Below, one piece after another: positions 23,727-36,200 of a stretch of DNA of 64,000 nucleotides. Position 1 is the first letter of the stretch. Every line of letters starts with the position of its first letter. Below the pieces are notes generated by a model that worked only from the letters and a program-made list of their open reading frames with translations, ran no database searches and was not told the origin of the DNA. The stretch is from Hordeum vulgare subsp. vulgare (Eukaryota; Streptophyta; Magnoliopsida; Poales; Poaceae): NCBI RefSeq assembly GCF_904849725.1, contig NC_058524.1, forward strand, positions 26,257,001-26,321,000, in the 5' to 3' direction. The translations under genes and the position numbers were made by a program.

Positions 23727-25547
23727 TGTTGGAAATATGCCCTAGAGGAAATAATAAATTAGTTATTATTATATTTCTTGGTTCATGATAATCGTTTATT
23801 ATCCATGCTATAATTGTATTGATTGGAAACACAATACTTGTGTGGATACATAGACAAAACACTGTCCCTAGTAAGCCTCTAGTTGACTAGCTCGTTGATC
23901 AAGGATGGTCAAGGTTTCCTGGCCATAGGCAAGTGTTGTCACTTGATAACGGGATCACATCATTAGGAGAATCATGTGATGGACTAGACCCAAACTAATA
24001 GACGTAGCATGTTGATCGTGTCATTTTGTTGCTACTGTTTTCTGCGTGTCAAGTATTTGTTCCTATGACCATGAGATCATATAACTCACGGACACCGGAG
24101 GAATGCTTTGTGTGTATCAAACGTCGCAACGTAACTGGGTGACTATAAAGATGCTCTACAGGTATCTCCGAAGGTGTTCGTTGAGTTAGTATGGATCGAG
24201 ACTGGGATTTGTCACTCCGTGTGACGGAGAGGTATCTCGGGGCCCACTCGGTAATACAACATCACACACAAGCCTTGCAAGCAATGTGACTTAGTGTAAG
24301 TTGCGGGATCTTGTATTACGGAACGAGTAAAGAGACTTGCCGGTAAACGAGATTGAAATAGGTATGCGGATACTGACGATCGAATCTTGGGCAAGTAAAC
24401 ATACCGAAGGACAAAGGGAATGACATACGGGATTATACGAATCCTTGGCACTGAGGTTCAAACGATAAGATCTTCGTAGAATATGTAGGATCCAATATGG
24501 GCATCCAGGTCCCGCTATTGGATATTGACCGAGAAGTCTCTCGGTCATGTCTACATAGTTCTCGAACCCGCAGGGTCTGCACACTTAAGGTTCGACGTTG
24601 TTTTAAGCGTATTTGAGTTATATGGTTGGTTACCGAATGTTGTTCGGAGTCCCGGATGAGATCACGGACGTCACGAGGGTTTCCGGAATGGTCCGGAAAC
24701 GAAGATTGATATATAGGATGACCTCATTTGATTACCGGAAGGTTTTCGGAGTTACCGGGAATGTACCGGGAATGACGAATGGGTTCCGGGAGTTCACCGG
24801 GAGGGGGCAACCCACCCCGGGGAAGCCCATAGGCTTTGGGGAGACACACCAGCCCTTAGTGGGCTGGTGGGACAGCCCCAAGGGGGCCTATGCGCCAAGA
24901 AAAGGAAATCAAAGGAAAAGAAAAAAAAGGAGGGAGGAAGTGGGAAGGGAGGGGGACTCCTCCCACCAAACCAAGTCCAACTCGGTTTGGGGGGGGGAGT
25001 CCTCCCCCCCTTGGCTCGGCCGACCCCTTGAGGGTCCCTTGGACCCCAAGGCAAGGTCCCCCTCCCTCCTCCTATATATATATGGAGCAATTAGGGCTGA
25101 TTTGAGACGACTTTCTCACGGCTGCCCGACCACATACCTCCATAGTTTTTCCTCTAGATCGCGTTTCTGCGGAGCTCGGGCGGAGCCCTGCCGAGACAAG
25201 ATCATCACCAACCTCCGGAGCGCCGTCACGCTGCCGGAGAACTCTTCTACCTCTCCGTCTCTCTTGCTGGATCAAGAAGGCCGAGATCATCGTCGAGCTG
25301 TACGTGTGCTGAACGCGGAGGTGCCGTCCGTTCGGTACTAGATCGTGGGGCTGATCGCGGGATTGTTCGCGGGGCGGATCGAGGGACGTGAGGACGTTCC
25401 ACTACATCAACCGCGTTCTCTAACGCTTCTGCTGTACGATCTACAAGGGTACGTAGATCACTCATCCTCTCTCGTAGATGGACATCACCATGATAGGTCT
25501 TCGTGCGCGTAGAAAAAATTTTGTTTCCCATGCGACGTTCCCCAACA
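23727..25547 (+). repeat. 3' LTR of the Copia element at 16935-25547
   Basis: 1821 bp, the same length as the 5' LTR, with about 0.6% substitutions by eye. TATA run at 25073-25083. It is followed by the target duplication ACTAA, after which LINE ORF2 resumes. Confidence 0.93.
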
Positions 25548-25552
25548 ACTAA

Positions 25553-28500
25553 ACCATTCTGAATCATTCGCCACATATGAATTTTTGTCTTTCCTGGTGT
25601 GTTAGTCTCCCAGAGCACCCGATAGCCGTGTTGATTCGCCATCGAGCTAGAACCCCCAAGTTGTCCGGTTCTGGCATTGTTCAAAGACATACAGAGATGA
25701 TAATCGGGCTTGACGGGGAAGATGTCGTCCCTTGTGAAGTTCCAGGCCAGCCGATCCTCCATGCCTGGTCCCCCTATAGTGATCTTCTATATGTATGCAA
25801 CGTCAGACGGGGTGAACATGGTCGCCAGCCTACTCCCATTCGATTCAGTTCCTGCCTCATTAAGCAGATCAGACACCCAGTGACCCCCTGCACATAAATC
25901 TGCCCCAAAGGATGGGGGCTTCCACATCGAGGAATCCAGGGGTCATGGTGGATCTTTATATTCAGACCGTTGCCAACTCCCCAGATAATACCTTCCCTGA
26001 GCAGATCACGTCCATGCAAGATACTCCTAAAAGTATACGACCCAACGGACGGGCATGTAGCCACCAAGAGCGAGCAGTCCTTGAAATATCTCGCTTTGAG
26101 TACTCTTGCGCACAAGGAGGAGGGCACTTGAAGGATTCTCCATGCCTGCTTTGCCAACAACGCTTGGTTAAACGCTACATGATCCCTAAAACCCATCCCC
26201 CCATTCCTTTTGCTATTGCACATTTTCTGCCAAGCAATCCAGTGCACCTTTTTCTCACCATTCATTTCCCCCCACCAGAATTTTGATGAAATAGAAGTAA
26301 GATTCCGGCACATTTTCTTGGATAGGTGAAAGCAACTCATAGTATAGGTTGGCGACGCCTGCAAGACAGATTTTATTAGGACTTCTCTAGCCGCTTTGGA
26401 CATGCCTTGCACCTTCCATCCACTCACTTTGCCTTTGGAGCACTCTGTAACGTGCTTGAAAGTGCCATCCTTGGATCTACCAACCAGTGTTGGTAATCCT
26501 AAATATCTCTCGCTGAGAGCTTCAGATTGGATACCAATAACACTCTTCACATGCTCCTTCAGGGCATTCCTGCTCCCCTTACCAAAAATTATTGAAGATT
26601 TCTGCAGGTTTACTCTCTGGCCAGAGGCCTTCTCATATGTGGTAAGAATCTATTTTAGTGTCTCCATGTTTCCTCTTGCCCCCTCAAGAAAAATGACACT
26701 ATCATCCGCAAATAGGAGATGAGTAACATGGGGGCCAGTGCTCCCAAATTTCACCCCAGAGATGCGCTTCTCCAATTGTGCTTTCTTCAACAGAGGAGAG
26801 AAGCCCTCCACACAGAACAGAAAAAGGTAAGGTGATAGTGGGTCTCCCTGTCGTAGCCCTCGTGAAGGTAAAAAACATCTCGAAAAACCTCCATTGAGCT
26901 TGACCGAGAATCTCGCTGAAGTAACACACAACATGATCATAGCAATCCAGTGGGGAGTAAATCCAAACTTGGCCATCATTTGTTCCAGAAATATCCAGTC
27001 CACCCTATCATAGGCCTTCATCATATCCAGCTTCACCGCACAAAGGTTTTTCTTCTTTCGCTTCCTGGTGCAGATGGCGTGGACACATTTGTATGCTACC
27101 AAGACATTGTCTGTGATGAGTCTTCCCGGGACGTACGCACTCTGTTCATCTGAAATGAGAAAGGAGAGGATACCCTTCAATCGGTTAGCCAGGACCTTGG
27201 TGCAAATCTTGTACAAGACGTTACATAAACTGATAGGTCTAAACTGCGAAAGTAACTCCGGTGAGTTAACTTTCGGAATCATCACTATATATGGTAGTAA
27301 AATTAAACCCCTCCAGGGCCGGAGCACCACCTAGGAACTCTCTAACAGCCGTGCGGATGTCCGCTCTAACCAGCGACCAGTGTGGTTGGTAGAAAAGCGC
27401 AGGCAAGCCATTGGGACCAGGCGTTTTAGTTGGTCCCATCTGAAAAAGAGCCACTTCAATTTCCTCGTCAGATATAGGGGCAGTCAATTTGATGTCCATC
27501 TCATTAGACACAGCCGGGGGTATGTTATCCAGGACCACTTGCCCCTCCGCAGATCCTTCGGACATGAATAGCTGCTCATAAAATGAGGCTGCCATCTCCC
27601 TCATATCCTCATCCACCATGCATTTGGAGCCATCCTCTCTACTCAGAGCCCGGACAGTGTTCTTTCTTTTGCGATGAGAAGCCCGGTTCTGCAAGTATTT
27701 GGTGTTCTGATCACCAGCATGAAGCCATTCCACTCGTGATCTTTGCTTGTGCATCACCTCCTCTCGATCATAAATCTCTTTCAGCTGCTCCTCCAACGCC
27801 CGTACCTCCAGTGAGGATCCGGTAGTATTAGCCCTAATGCGTGCATCCACCAATTGGTCCTTAAGTTTAGCTATCTGTTTTCTAATGGACCCGAACACCT
27901 GTCGAGCCCACCTTTGCATGTTGCCCGTCACCCGTTTAAGCCTGTTGTGAACAGCTTCCAGCTAGTGATCACGAGTATGTGCATCCTCCCAGGCAGCTTG
28001 GACCATCCCGTCGTATTGATCATGCTTTGTCCATGCTTCCTCAAACTGGAACGGTCGTGGCCCTCTCCTCTTAGTGCTTATAGCAGCCTCCAGAACATGT
28101 ACCAATATAGCATGATGGTCCGATTCTTCAGTCACAAGGTGCTCAACATAAGTCTCAAGAAAAAGATCAAGGAAGTTCCCTGTGCACGTAGCTCGGTCTT
28201 GGCGCACTTGAATATTTGATGTTCCGTCACGCTTGTTGTTCCATGTATATGGGTATCCAGGGAAACCCAAGTCCGCTAGGTCACATTCTGCTAAGCAGTC
28301 TCGAAACGCTTCCATCTGCGAGAACTGCCGCGGGTTGCCTCCGAGCTGATTAGACAAGAATAACGCCTCATTGTAGTCCCCCACACATATCCAGGGGAGA
28401 TCATCTTGTGCACGCAAATAACGAATAGCATCCCACGATTTCTTCCTCAGTTCAGTATTAGGTTCACCATAGAATCCAGTGAATCTATAGTTCTCACCAT

Positions 28501-28737
28501 CCTAAACCATCTCAGCATCAATGAAGTATTGGCACCAAGGCCACTCAATCCTTTACAATCCACAGCCACACCACACCTAAATCCAAGCGTCCACATGAGT
28601 CTCTCCATTGCTCGCCCTGTTTTCTTTGTCTCCGAAAGAAACACCACCACTGGGTTGTTAGACCTGATTAGGTCCCTTAGCTCCCCAACTATCGAGTCCA
28701 ACCCCAGTCCCCGACAGTTCCAGGATAAGAGATTCAT
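25553..28737 (-). pseudogene. LINE ORF2: endonuclease and reverse transcriptase (5' two thirds)
   Basis: Read on minus from ATG at 28737: NLLSWNCRGLG (28737-28700) is the start of the apurinic-type endonuclease, continued by DLPWICVGDYNEAL near 28390 and the SDHHAIL motif near 28120. The RT follows: KTPGPNGLPALFY (~27415), [13 protein letters not shown] (~27230), [13 protein letters not shown] (~26860) and the catalytic FADDS near 26710. Thumb and connection lie at 26550-25774. Breaks: a frameshift around 28450-28500, TAG at 27962, a frameshift near 27300, TAG at 26650 and a stop at 25774. The frame runs into the Copia insertion at 25552 and resumes at 16929. ORF2 starts in an ATGA overlap with the ORF1 stop, suggesting reinitiation. 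Confidence 0.9.
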
Positions 28738-30269
28738 GGAGATCGGCGGCCCCGCTCTCCGGGGTCCGTCGATGAGATATTACGTGAGATACGCTCGAAC
28801 ACATTGGAGGTCTTCCTCCTAGTATCGCGAACAAATGCATCACCGTCCCCCTGTCTATCCGGATCATCCTTCGCTACCCATATCTGTTTGGTCCTTCTCT
28901 TCCTAGAGTCCACCCTAGACATAGGAAGGGATTGCGACTGACGAATCAGCCGATATTCTCTCCTGGGTTGCCTTCTGAATTTGCCCCTTGTCCTTGCATC
29001 AGCCTCATGACCTTGCGGCCTAGACGCTTCATCAGCCCACCGTGACTTACCCTGATAATTCGGGTGTTGCATCCCTCTATCCTTGCTCGACCAATCTCCA
29101 TTGCGACCCTGGGAAGATTCTTTCTCCCGTTGCTGTTCTACTAGCTTGTTCCTTAGGTCCTTTTCTCTGCGATTTTCCAACGCCTCTCGTAGATCACATC
29201 CATCCACAGGGTCTTCACATGCACGGTGTTTGACGAGACTCCGAACCTCCCCTTGGCTCTGCATATGATCAGCGCCAGTGCGCGATCCTGCCGAGCGGGT
29301 GAATTGAGCATGCAAGTTGCGCTTTGTAGGTAGATCCCGCACCCTCACATGTCCCGATCTACTCCTCTCACTGTCACCCGTCTGGCCAGTGCCAAGACTG
29401 TGTGAGCTACTAGCTCCTGCTCCCGATGAACCCTCCTTAAAAGAGCCATTCCTAGCCGGCGACGCTCTCAGCCAGCCATCCCACTGATCAGAAGAATCAA
29501 CCGGAGGTTCGCATGTTCCATGCACATGCACCAACCGGCCACATGCAAAGCAGAAGTGGGGAATTCTCTCATAATGGAAGTCATACCACGTACCCTGCTT
29601 ATCCTCCAGTGAGGATTTCAAGAGGAAGCCTCTGACTAAAGGTTCATAGACCGAGATCTGAGCTCTAACCCTCAGGTGTTCACCTCTGGCTCCTCCGTCA
29701 GAATCGACGCCGACCTTCACCACTTCGCCCAGCTAGTTACCTAGGGCTATCCAAAACGTCTTGTTTCTCTTCCCAGGTGGCAGATCACGAACCTGTACCC
29801 AAACATCAACTGTGTCAAAGATCATCTTGGAGGGCCTCGTGTTTCCATCATACTCGTACTGCCAGGGACTATTGTTCATAGCATGCTTCCAGTCTCCCTC
29901 ACTACCGAACTGTACCTCAAAGATATTCCCGCCCAGATCCCTGAATCTTGCCTCCTTGTGTAATCCCCTTGCTCTTTGCATGGATCTTTCCAACACCATC
30001 TTGTTCAAAGGCCTAGCCGTACACGCCTTACCGATCGCCGCCCAGCGTGGGGGCCTGATCGTCGTCTCCTCGCGATCTTCGAACACTATACCCTCTGCCT
30101 CATTCTCTAACAGCACCATACTCCCCAATCTGGCAGACAGACTTGCGGTAGGGTCCGGGGTCTTGCTCTCAACCGGGGATCGAGACGATCCGCGGCTAGC
30201 TGATCAATCCTGCTGAGGTGCCCGTGGTGTGGCCGTCGCCGCAGTCTTCTCCATCGTCCTCTCCGCCAT
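28734..30269 (-). pseudogene. LINE ORF1 (DUF4283-type RNA-binding protein with zinc knuckle), two nonsense codons
   Basis: Read on minus, an ATG at 30269 opens a frame starting MAERTMEKTAATATPRA, broken by TGA at 30206-30204. The frame reopens to 29736, where TAG at 29735-29733 breaks it, then runs to the stop at 28734. The middle segment has the DUF4283-like pattern (FRDLGGNIFEVQFGSEGDW, PSKMIFDTVDVWVQVRDLPP). A CCHC knuckle follows near 29540 (CFACGRLVHVHGTC), then a long Arg/Ser/Gln-rich basic tail. Plant L1-type LINEs encode such an ORF1 to bind their RNA. The TGA is in all four tandem copies of this 5' end, so it predates the amplification. Codons before 30129 are duplicated in the array. 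Confidence 0.85.
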
Positions 30270-33200
30270 CAGCTCCGCTCCTGGCGAAAAGGAGAACGTC
30301 GATCCGCGGCAAGGGTTGCGCCGTCGCCCCCCAAGCCACCACCAGATTCAAAGCCACCCCCGTCAGACGAAAACCCTAACCCTAGCGTGAGAAGCTAATC
30401 GCCATGCGATCGCCTCCCTAATCGCTAGAGCGGTTTCCTAACGTGGTGAACCCCAAGATTGACACGAGTACTTCTCTCTATGATTTTCCTATCGATTTTC
30501 ACTATTTGAATCGATTTTTTGGTTTTTCTTTGGTTTTTTGCTTTTCTTTGAGTCTTTCTCTGTTTTTCCTTTTTTCAAATTTTAAAAACATGTCCATTTC
30601 CTCACACACATAGCACATTTTTTTTGTACAATCGATGCATTTTTTCTGCACATTTACATTTTATTTAATATACAGTTCTTTCCAAATGTATTTTTACATG
30701 TCTCTTTTTTATACACATTGTACATTTTTCGTTTACATGAGAAATAGATTTATAGACCACTTTTCAAGTACAGGATTAACAGTTTTTAATATGAATATTT
30801 CTTAGTATGTGTTTGATATTTTCAAATACATGTTGACTATTTTTCTTAACGATAATTGCTTTTCAAATATGTGAACATTTTATAAGTTTCAAAAACTTAT
30901 ATTTGAAAATGTGGCATACATTTTATCGAATGCTATGAAACATTGATATATTGTATTAACATTTTTGAACTACAACGCATATTTTCTGAATACAAGAGCA
31001 TTTTTAGTGTCACAAACATTTTTCTTAAATCACATCAACGTTTTGATTAAATTAAGCTAACAAATATTTTACACTGTTCTACATTTTTCCAATTCACTGT
31101 TTTAAATATATCAAGTAAATATAGTTTCTTTAATATATGTACTTATAATATTATATAAAATACGTACAAAAGAATAAAAACAATTGAAAAATGGGAAGGG
31201 AAATGAACTATCCCATAGGAACCTACTTGACCCAACAAATTAATCGGAACGCTGAGACGAGAGACCTTCTGTCTACCATAAAGCGAGACAAAGCCCCTCC
31301 CAAATTTTAGGTAGCTCCTACTTATCGCTCTTTGCGGCAACCCAGATTTATTTTTGTCTCCCAAGAATCATATAATTAACATTTTCCGTTTTTTCTCTTT
31401 CTTTTATTTCTATTCTTTCTTGCCTCGTTTTTTATTTACTTTTTCATTTTCTTTTGAAATTTGAAGAAAAATATTTTTCAAATTTGAAGAACGATTTTGG
31501 AAATCCAGACTATTTTTAAAAATTTAGCAATTTTTTGAATTTATGAATAAATTTCAAATTGACAAAAAAATTATATTTGATTTCTTAAATGTAAGAAGAT
31601 TTTTGGGAAACTAAGAACATTTTTTGAACATTAACTTAATTTAAAACTTGAACAAAATTTTGATATTCCAAACAGTATTTGAAAATACCGAACATTTCCA
31701 TAAAATATGGAACATTTGTTTTTGAAATATCAAACATTTTTCTAAACTCCACAACATTTTTCGAAGTTATCAATGTTTTTGAAAAACAGAAAATATTTGC
31801 AATTTGGAACATTTAAAAAAGAAATCAATTTGTTTTTAAAATTTATGAACAATGTTTGAAAAACAAATTTTTTTAAATTTGGAACACTTTTTATAAGCAC
31901 AAATGTTTTTAAAAATTAAAAATAATTTTCGGACATGAATTTATTTTACAAATTGAACAAATTTTGCAAATTTCTAACACTTTTTGAAAATACCAAATAT
32001 TATTCTAAAGTACTGAACATTTCCTTAAAATACCGACCATTTTTTGGAACTCCCAGTCATTTTTTGAAGTTATGCAACCTTTTGAAAAACGGCAATTATT
32101 TGAAATTTAGAAAATCTTTTAAAATGCAAAAAAGTAAATTCAAAATTGAAGAACAATTTTTTTAATCCAGAACATTTATTAAATTTATGGAAATTTTGAA
32201 AAAAACGACATTTTTTTAGATTTCAAACATTTTTTAAAAGCAAGAACATTTTTCGAAATATAAACAATTTTCAATCACGAAATTAGTTTCAAAATTTAAG
32301 AAACTTTTGATATTTCGAACAGTTTCTCAAAATACCAAACATTTTATTAAAATAACGATCATTTCTTAAAAAACCAAAAAAAATACCAAAACTTTTTTTG
32401 AAGTTATGTATATTTTTTAAGAACGCAACTATTTAAAATGTAGAACATTTTTGTATTTACCGAAAATATTTAAATCTGGCAGACAGACTTGCGGTAGGGT
32501 CCGGGGTCTTGCTCTCAACCGGGGATCGAGACGATCCGCGACTAGCTGATCAATCCTGCTGAGGTGCCCGTGGTGTGGCCGTCGCCGCAGTCTTCTCCAT
32601 CGTCCTCTCCGCCATCAGCTCCGCTCCTGGCGAAAAGGAGAACGTCGATCCGCGGCAAGGGTTGCGCCGTCGCCCCCCAAGCCACCACCAGATTCAAAGC
32701 CACCCCCGTCAGACGAAAACCCTAACCCTAGCGTGAGAAGCTAATCGCCATGCGATCGCCTCCCTAATCGCTAGAGCGGTTTCCTAACGTGGTGAACCCC
32801 AAGATTGACACGAGTACTTCTCTCTATGTTTTTCCTATCGATTTTCACTATTTGAATCGATTTTTTGGTTTTTCTTTGGTTTTTTGCTTTTCTTTGAGTC
32901 TTTCTCTGTTTTTCCTTTTTTCAAATTTTAAAAACATGTCCATTTCTTCACACACATAGCACATTTTTTTTGTACAATCGATGCTTTTTTTCTGCACATT
33001 TACATTTTATTTAATATACAGTTCTTTCCAAATGTATTTTTACATGTCTCTTTTTTATACACATTGTACATTTTTCGTTTACATGAGAAATAGATTTATA
33101 GACCACTTTTCAAGTACAGGATTAACAGTTTTTAATATGATTATTTCTTAGTATGTGTTTGATATTTTCAAATACATGTTGACTATTTTTCTTAACGATA

Positions 33201-36200
33201 ATTGCTTTTCAAATATGTGAACATTTTATAAGTTTCAAAAACTTATATTTGAAAATGTGGCATACATTTTATCGAATGCTATGAAACATTGATATATTGT
33301 ATTAACATTTTTGAACTACAACGCATATTTTCTGAATACAAGAGCATTTTTAGTGTCACAAACATTTTTCTTAAATCACATCAACGTTTTGATTAAATTA
33401 AGCTAACAAATATTTTACACTGTTCTACATTTTTCCAATTCACTGTTTTAAATATATCAAGTAAATATAGTTTCTTTAATATATGTACTTATAATATTAT
33501 ATAAAATACGTACAAAAGAATAAAAACAATTGAAAAATGGGAAGGGAAATGAACTATCCCATAGGAACCTACTTGACCCAACAAATTAATCGGAACGCTG
33601 AGACGAGAGACCTTCTGTCTACCATAAAGCGAGACAAAGCCCCTCCCAAATTTTAGGTAGCTCCTACTTATCGCTCTTTGCGGCAACCCAGATTTATTTT
33701 TGTCTCCCAAGAATCATATAATTAACATTTTCCGTTTTTTCTCTTTCTTTTATTTCTATTCTTTCTTGCCTCGTTTTTTATTTACTTTTTCATTTTCTTT
33801 TGAAATTTGAAGAAAAATATTTTTCAAATTTGAAGAACGATTTTGGAAATCCAGACTATTTTTAAAAATTTAGCAATTTTTTGAATTTATGAATAAATTT
33901 CAAATTGACAAAAAAATTATATTTGATTTCTTAAATGTAAGAAGATTTTTGGGAAACTAAGAACATTTTTTGAACATTAACTTAATTTAAAACTTGAACA
34001 AAATTTTGATATTCCAAACAGTATTTGAAAATACCGAACATTTCCATAAAATATGGAACATTTGTTTTTGAAATATCAAACATTTTTCTAAACTCCACAA
34101 CATTTTTCGAAGTTATCAATGTTTTTGAAAAACAGAAAATATTTGCAATTTGGAACATTTAAAAAAGAAATCAATTTGTTTTTAAAATTTATGAACAATG
34201 TTTGAAAAACAAATTTTTTTAAATTTGGAACACTTTTTATAAGCACAAATGTTTTTAAAAATTAAAAATAATTTTCGGACATGAATTTATTTTACAAATT
34301 GAACAAATTTTGCAAATTTCTAACACTTTTTGAAAATACCAAATATTATTCTAAAGTACTGAACATTTCCTTAAAATACCGACCATTTTTTGGAACTCCC
34401 AGTCATTTTTTGAAGTTATGCAACCTTTTGAAAAACGGCAATTATTTGAAATTTAGAAAATCTTTTAAAATGCAAAAAAGTAAATTCAAAATTGAAGAAC
34501 AATTTTTTTAATCCAGAACATTTATTAAATTTATGGAAATTTTGAAAAAAACGACATTTTTTTAGATTTCAAACATTTTTTAAAAGCAAGAACATTTTTC
34601 GAAATATAAACAATTTTCAATCACGAAATTAGTTTCAAAATTTAAGAAACTTTTGATATTTCGAACAGTTTCTCAAAATACCAAACATTTTATTAAAATA
34701 ACGATCATTTCTTAAAAAACCAAAAAAAATACCGAAACTTTTTTTGAAGTTATGTATATTTTTTAAGAACGCAACTATTTAAAATGTAGAACATTTTTGT
34801 ATTTACCGAAAATATTTAAATCTGGCAGACAGACTTGCGGTAGGGTCCGGGGTCTTGCTCTCAACCGGGGATCGAGACGATCCGCGACTAGCTGATCAAT
34901 CCTGCTGAGGTGCCCGTGGTGTGGCCGTCGCCGCAGTCTTCTCCATCGTCCTCTCCGCCATCAGCTCCGCTCCTGGCGAAAAGGAGAACGTCGATCCGCG
35001 GCAAGGGTTGCGCCGTCGCCCCCCAAGCCACCACCAGATTCAAAGCCACCCCCGTCAGACGAAAACCCTAACCCTAGCGTGAGAAGCTAATCGCCATGCG
35101 ATCGCCTCCCTAATCGCTAGAGCGGTTTCCTAACGTGGTGAACCCCAAGATTGACACGAGTACTTCTCTCTATGTTTTTCCTATCGATTTTCACTATTTG
35201 AATCGATTTTTTGGTTTTTCTTTGGTTTTTTGCTTTTCTTTGAGTCTTTCTCTGTTTTTCCTTTTTTCAAATTTTAAAAACATGTCCATTTCTTCACACA
35301 CATAGCACATTTTTTTTGTACAATCGATGCTTTTTTTCTGCACATTTACATTTTATTTAATATACAGTTCTTTCCAAATGTATTTTTACATGTCTCTTTT
35401 TTATACACATTGTACATTTTTCGTTTACATGAGAAATAGATTTATAGACCACTTTTCAAGTACAGGATTAACAGTTTTTAATATGATTATTTCTTAGTAT
35501 GTGTTTGATATTTTCAAATACATGTTGACTATTTTTCTTAACGATAATTGCTTTTCAAATATGTGAACATTTTATAAGTTTCAAAAACTTATATTTGAAA
35601 ATGTGGCATACATTTTATCGAATGCTATGAAACATTGATATATTGTATTAACATTTTTGAACTACAACGCATATTTTCTGAATACAAGAGCATTTTTAGT
35701 GTCACAAACATTTTTCTTAAATCACATCAACGTTTTGATTAAATTAAGCTAACAAATATTTTACACTGTTCTACATTTTTCCAATTCACTGTTTTAAATA
35801 TATCAAGTAAATATAGTTTCTTTAATATATGTACTTATAATATTATATAAAATACGTACAAAAGAATAAAAACAATTGAAAAATGGGAAGGGAAATGAAC
35901 TATCCCATAGGAACCTACTTGACCCAACAAATTAATCGGAACGCTGAGACGAGAGACCTTCTGTCTACCATAAAGCGAGACAAAGCCCCTCCCAAATTTT
36001 AGGTAGCTCCTACTTATCGCTCTTTGCGGCAACCCAGATTTATTTTTGTCTCCCAAGAATCATATAATTAACATTTTCCGTTTTTTCTCTTTCTTTTATT
36101 TCTATTCTTTCTTGCCTCGTTTTTTATTTACTTTTTCATTTTCTTTTGAAATTTGAAGAAAAATATTTTTCAAATTTGAAGAACGATTTTGGAAATCCAG

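Larger units (their letters stand above)
16935..25547 (+). mobile_element. Angela-type Copia retrotransposon with young LTRs and decayed coding region
   Basis: Two 1821-bp LTRs (16935-18755, 23727-25547) begin TGTTGGAAATATGCCC and end GTTCCCCAACA. The 5-bp target duplication ACTAA is intact (16930-16934, 25548-25552). A primer-binding site and polypurine tract are in place. By eye the LTRs differ at about 11-12 substitutions plus a few homopolymer indels (~0.6%). The 4.97-kb interior has the leader and gag-pol colinear with the element at 47725-56661 but is riddled with stops and indels. It is inserted in LINE ORF2. Transposition must have used proteins of another copy. Confidence 0.93.
15994..30461 (-). 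mobile_element. Full-length L1-type LINE, split by a Copia insertion
   Basis: On the minus strand the element has a ~190-bp 5' UTR, ORF1, ORF2 and a short A-tail (T-run at 15996-16003 on plus). The 11-bp duplication ACACGAGTACT flanks it at 15983-15993 and 30462-30472. Subtracting the Copia element and one copy of its target duplication (16935-25552) leaves about 5.85 kb, a normal length for a complete plant LINE. Several nonsense and frameshift changes inactivate both ORFs. The four-copy tandem array that starts inside its 5' end formed afterwards. Confidence 0.9.

Noticed and set aside
25247..25762. 171-codon frame on minus
   Set aside because: Reads from LINE ORF2 across the insertion junction into LTR antisense; an accidental fusion.
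31143..31364. 73-codon frame repeated four times at 2346-bp spacing (with a 76-codon frame at 31935)
   Set aside because: Identity follows from the tandem array; A/T-biased composition and no domain. One 76-codon copy has a missense change and there is no sign of selection.
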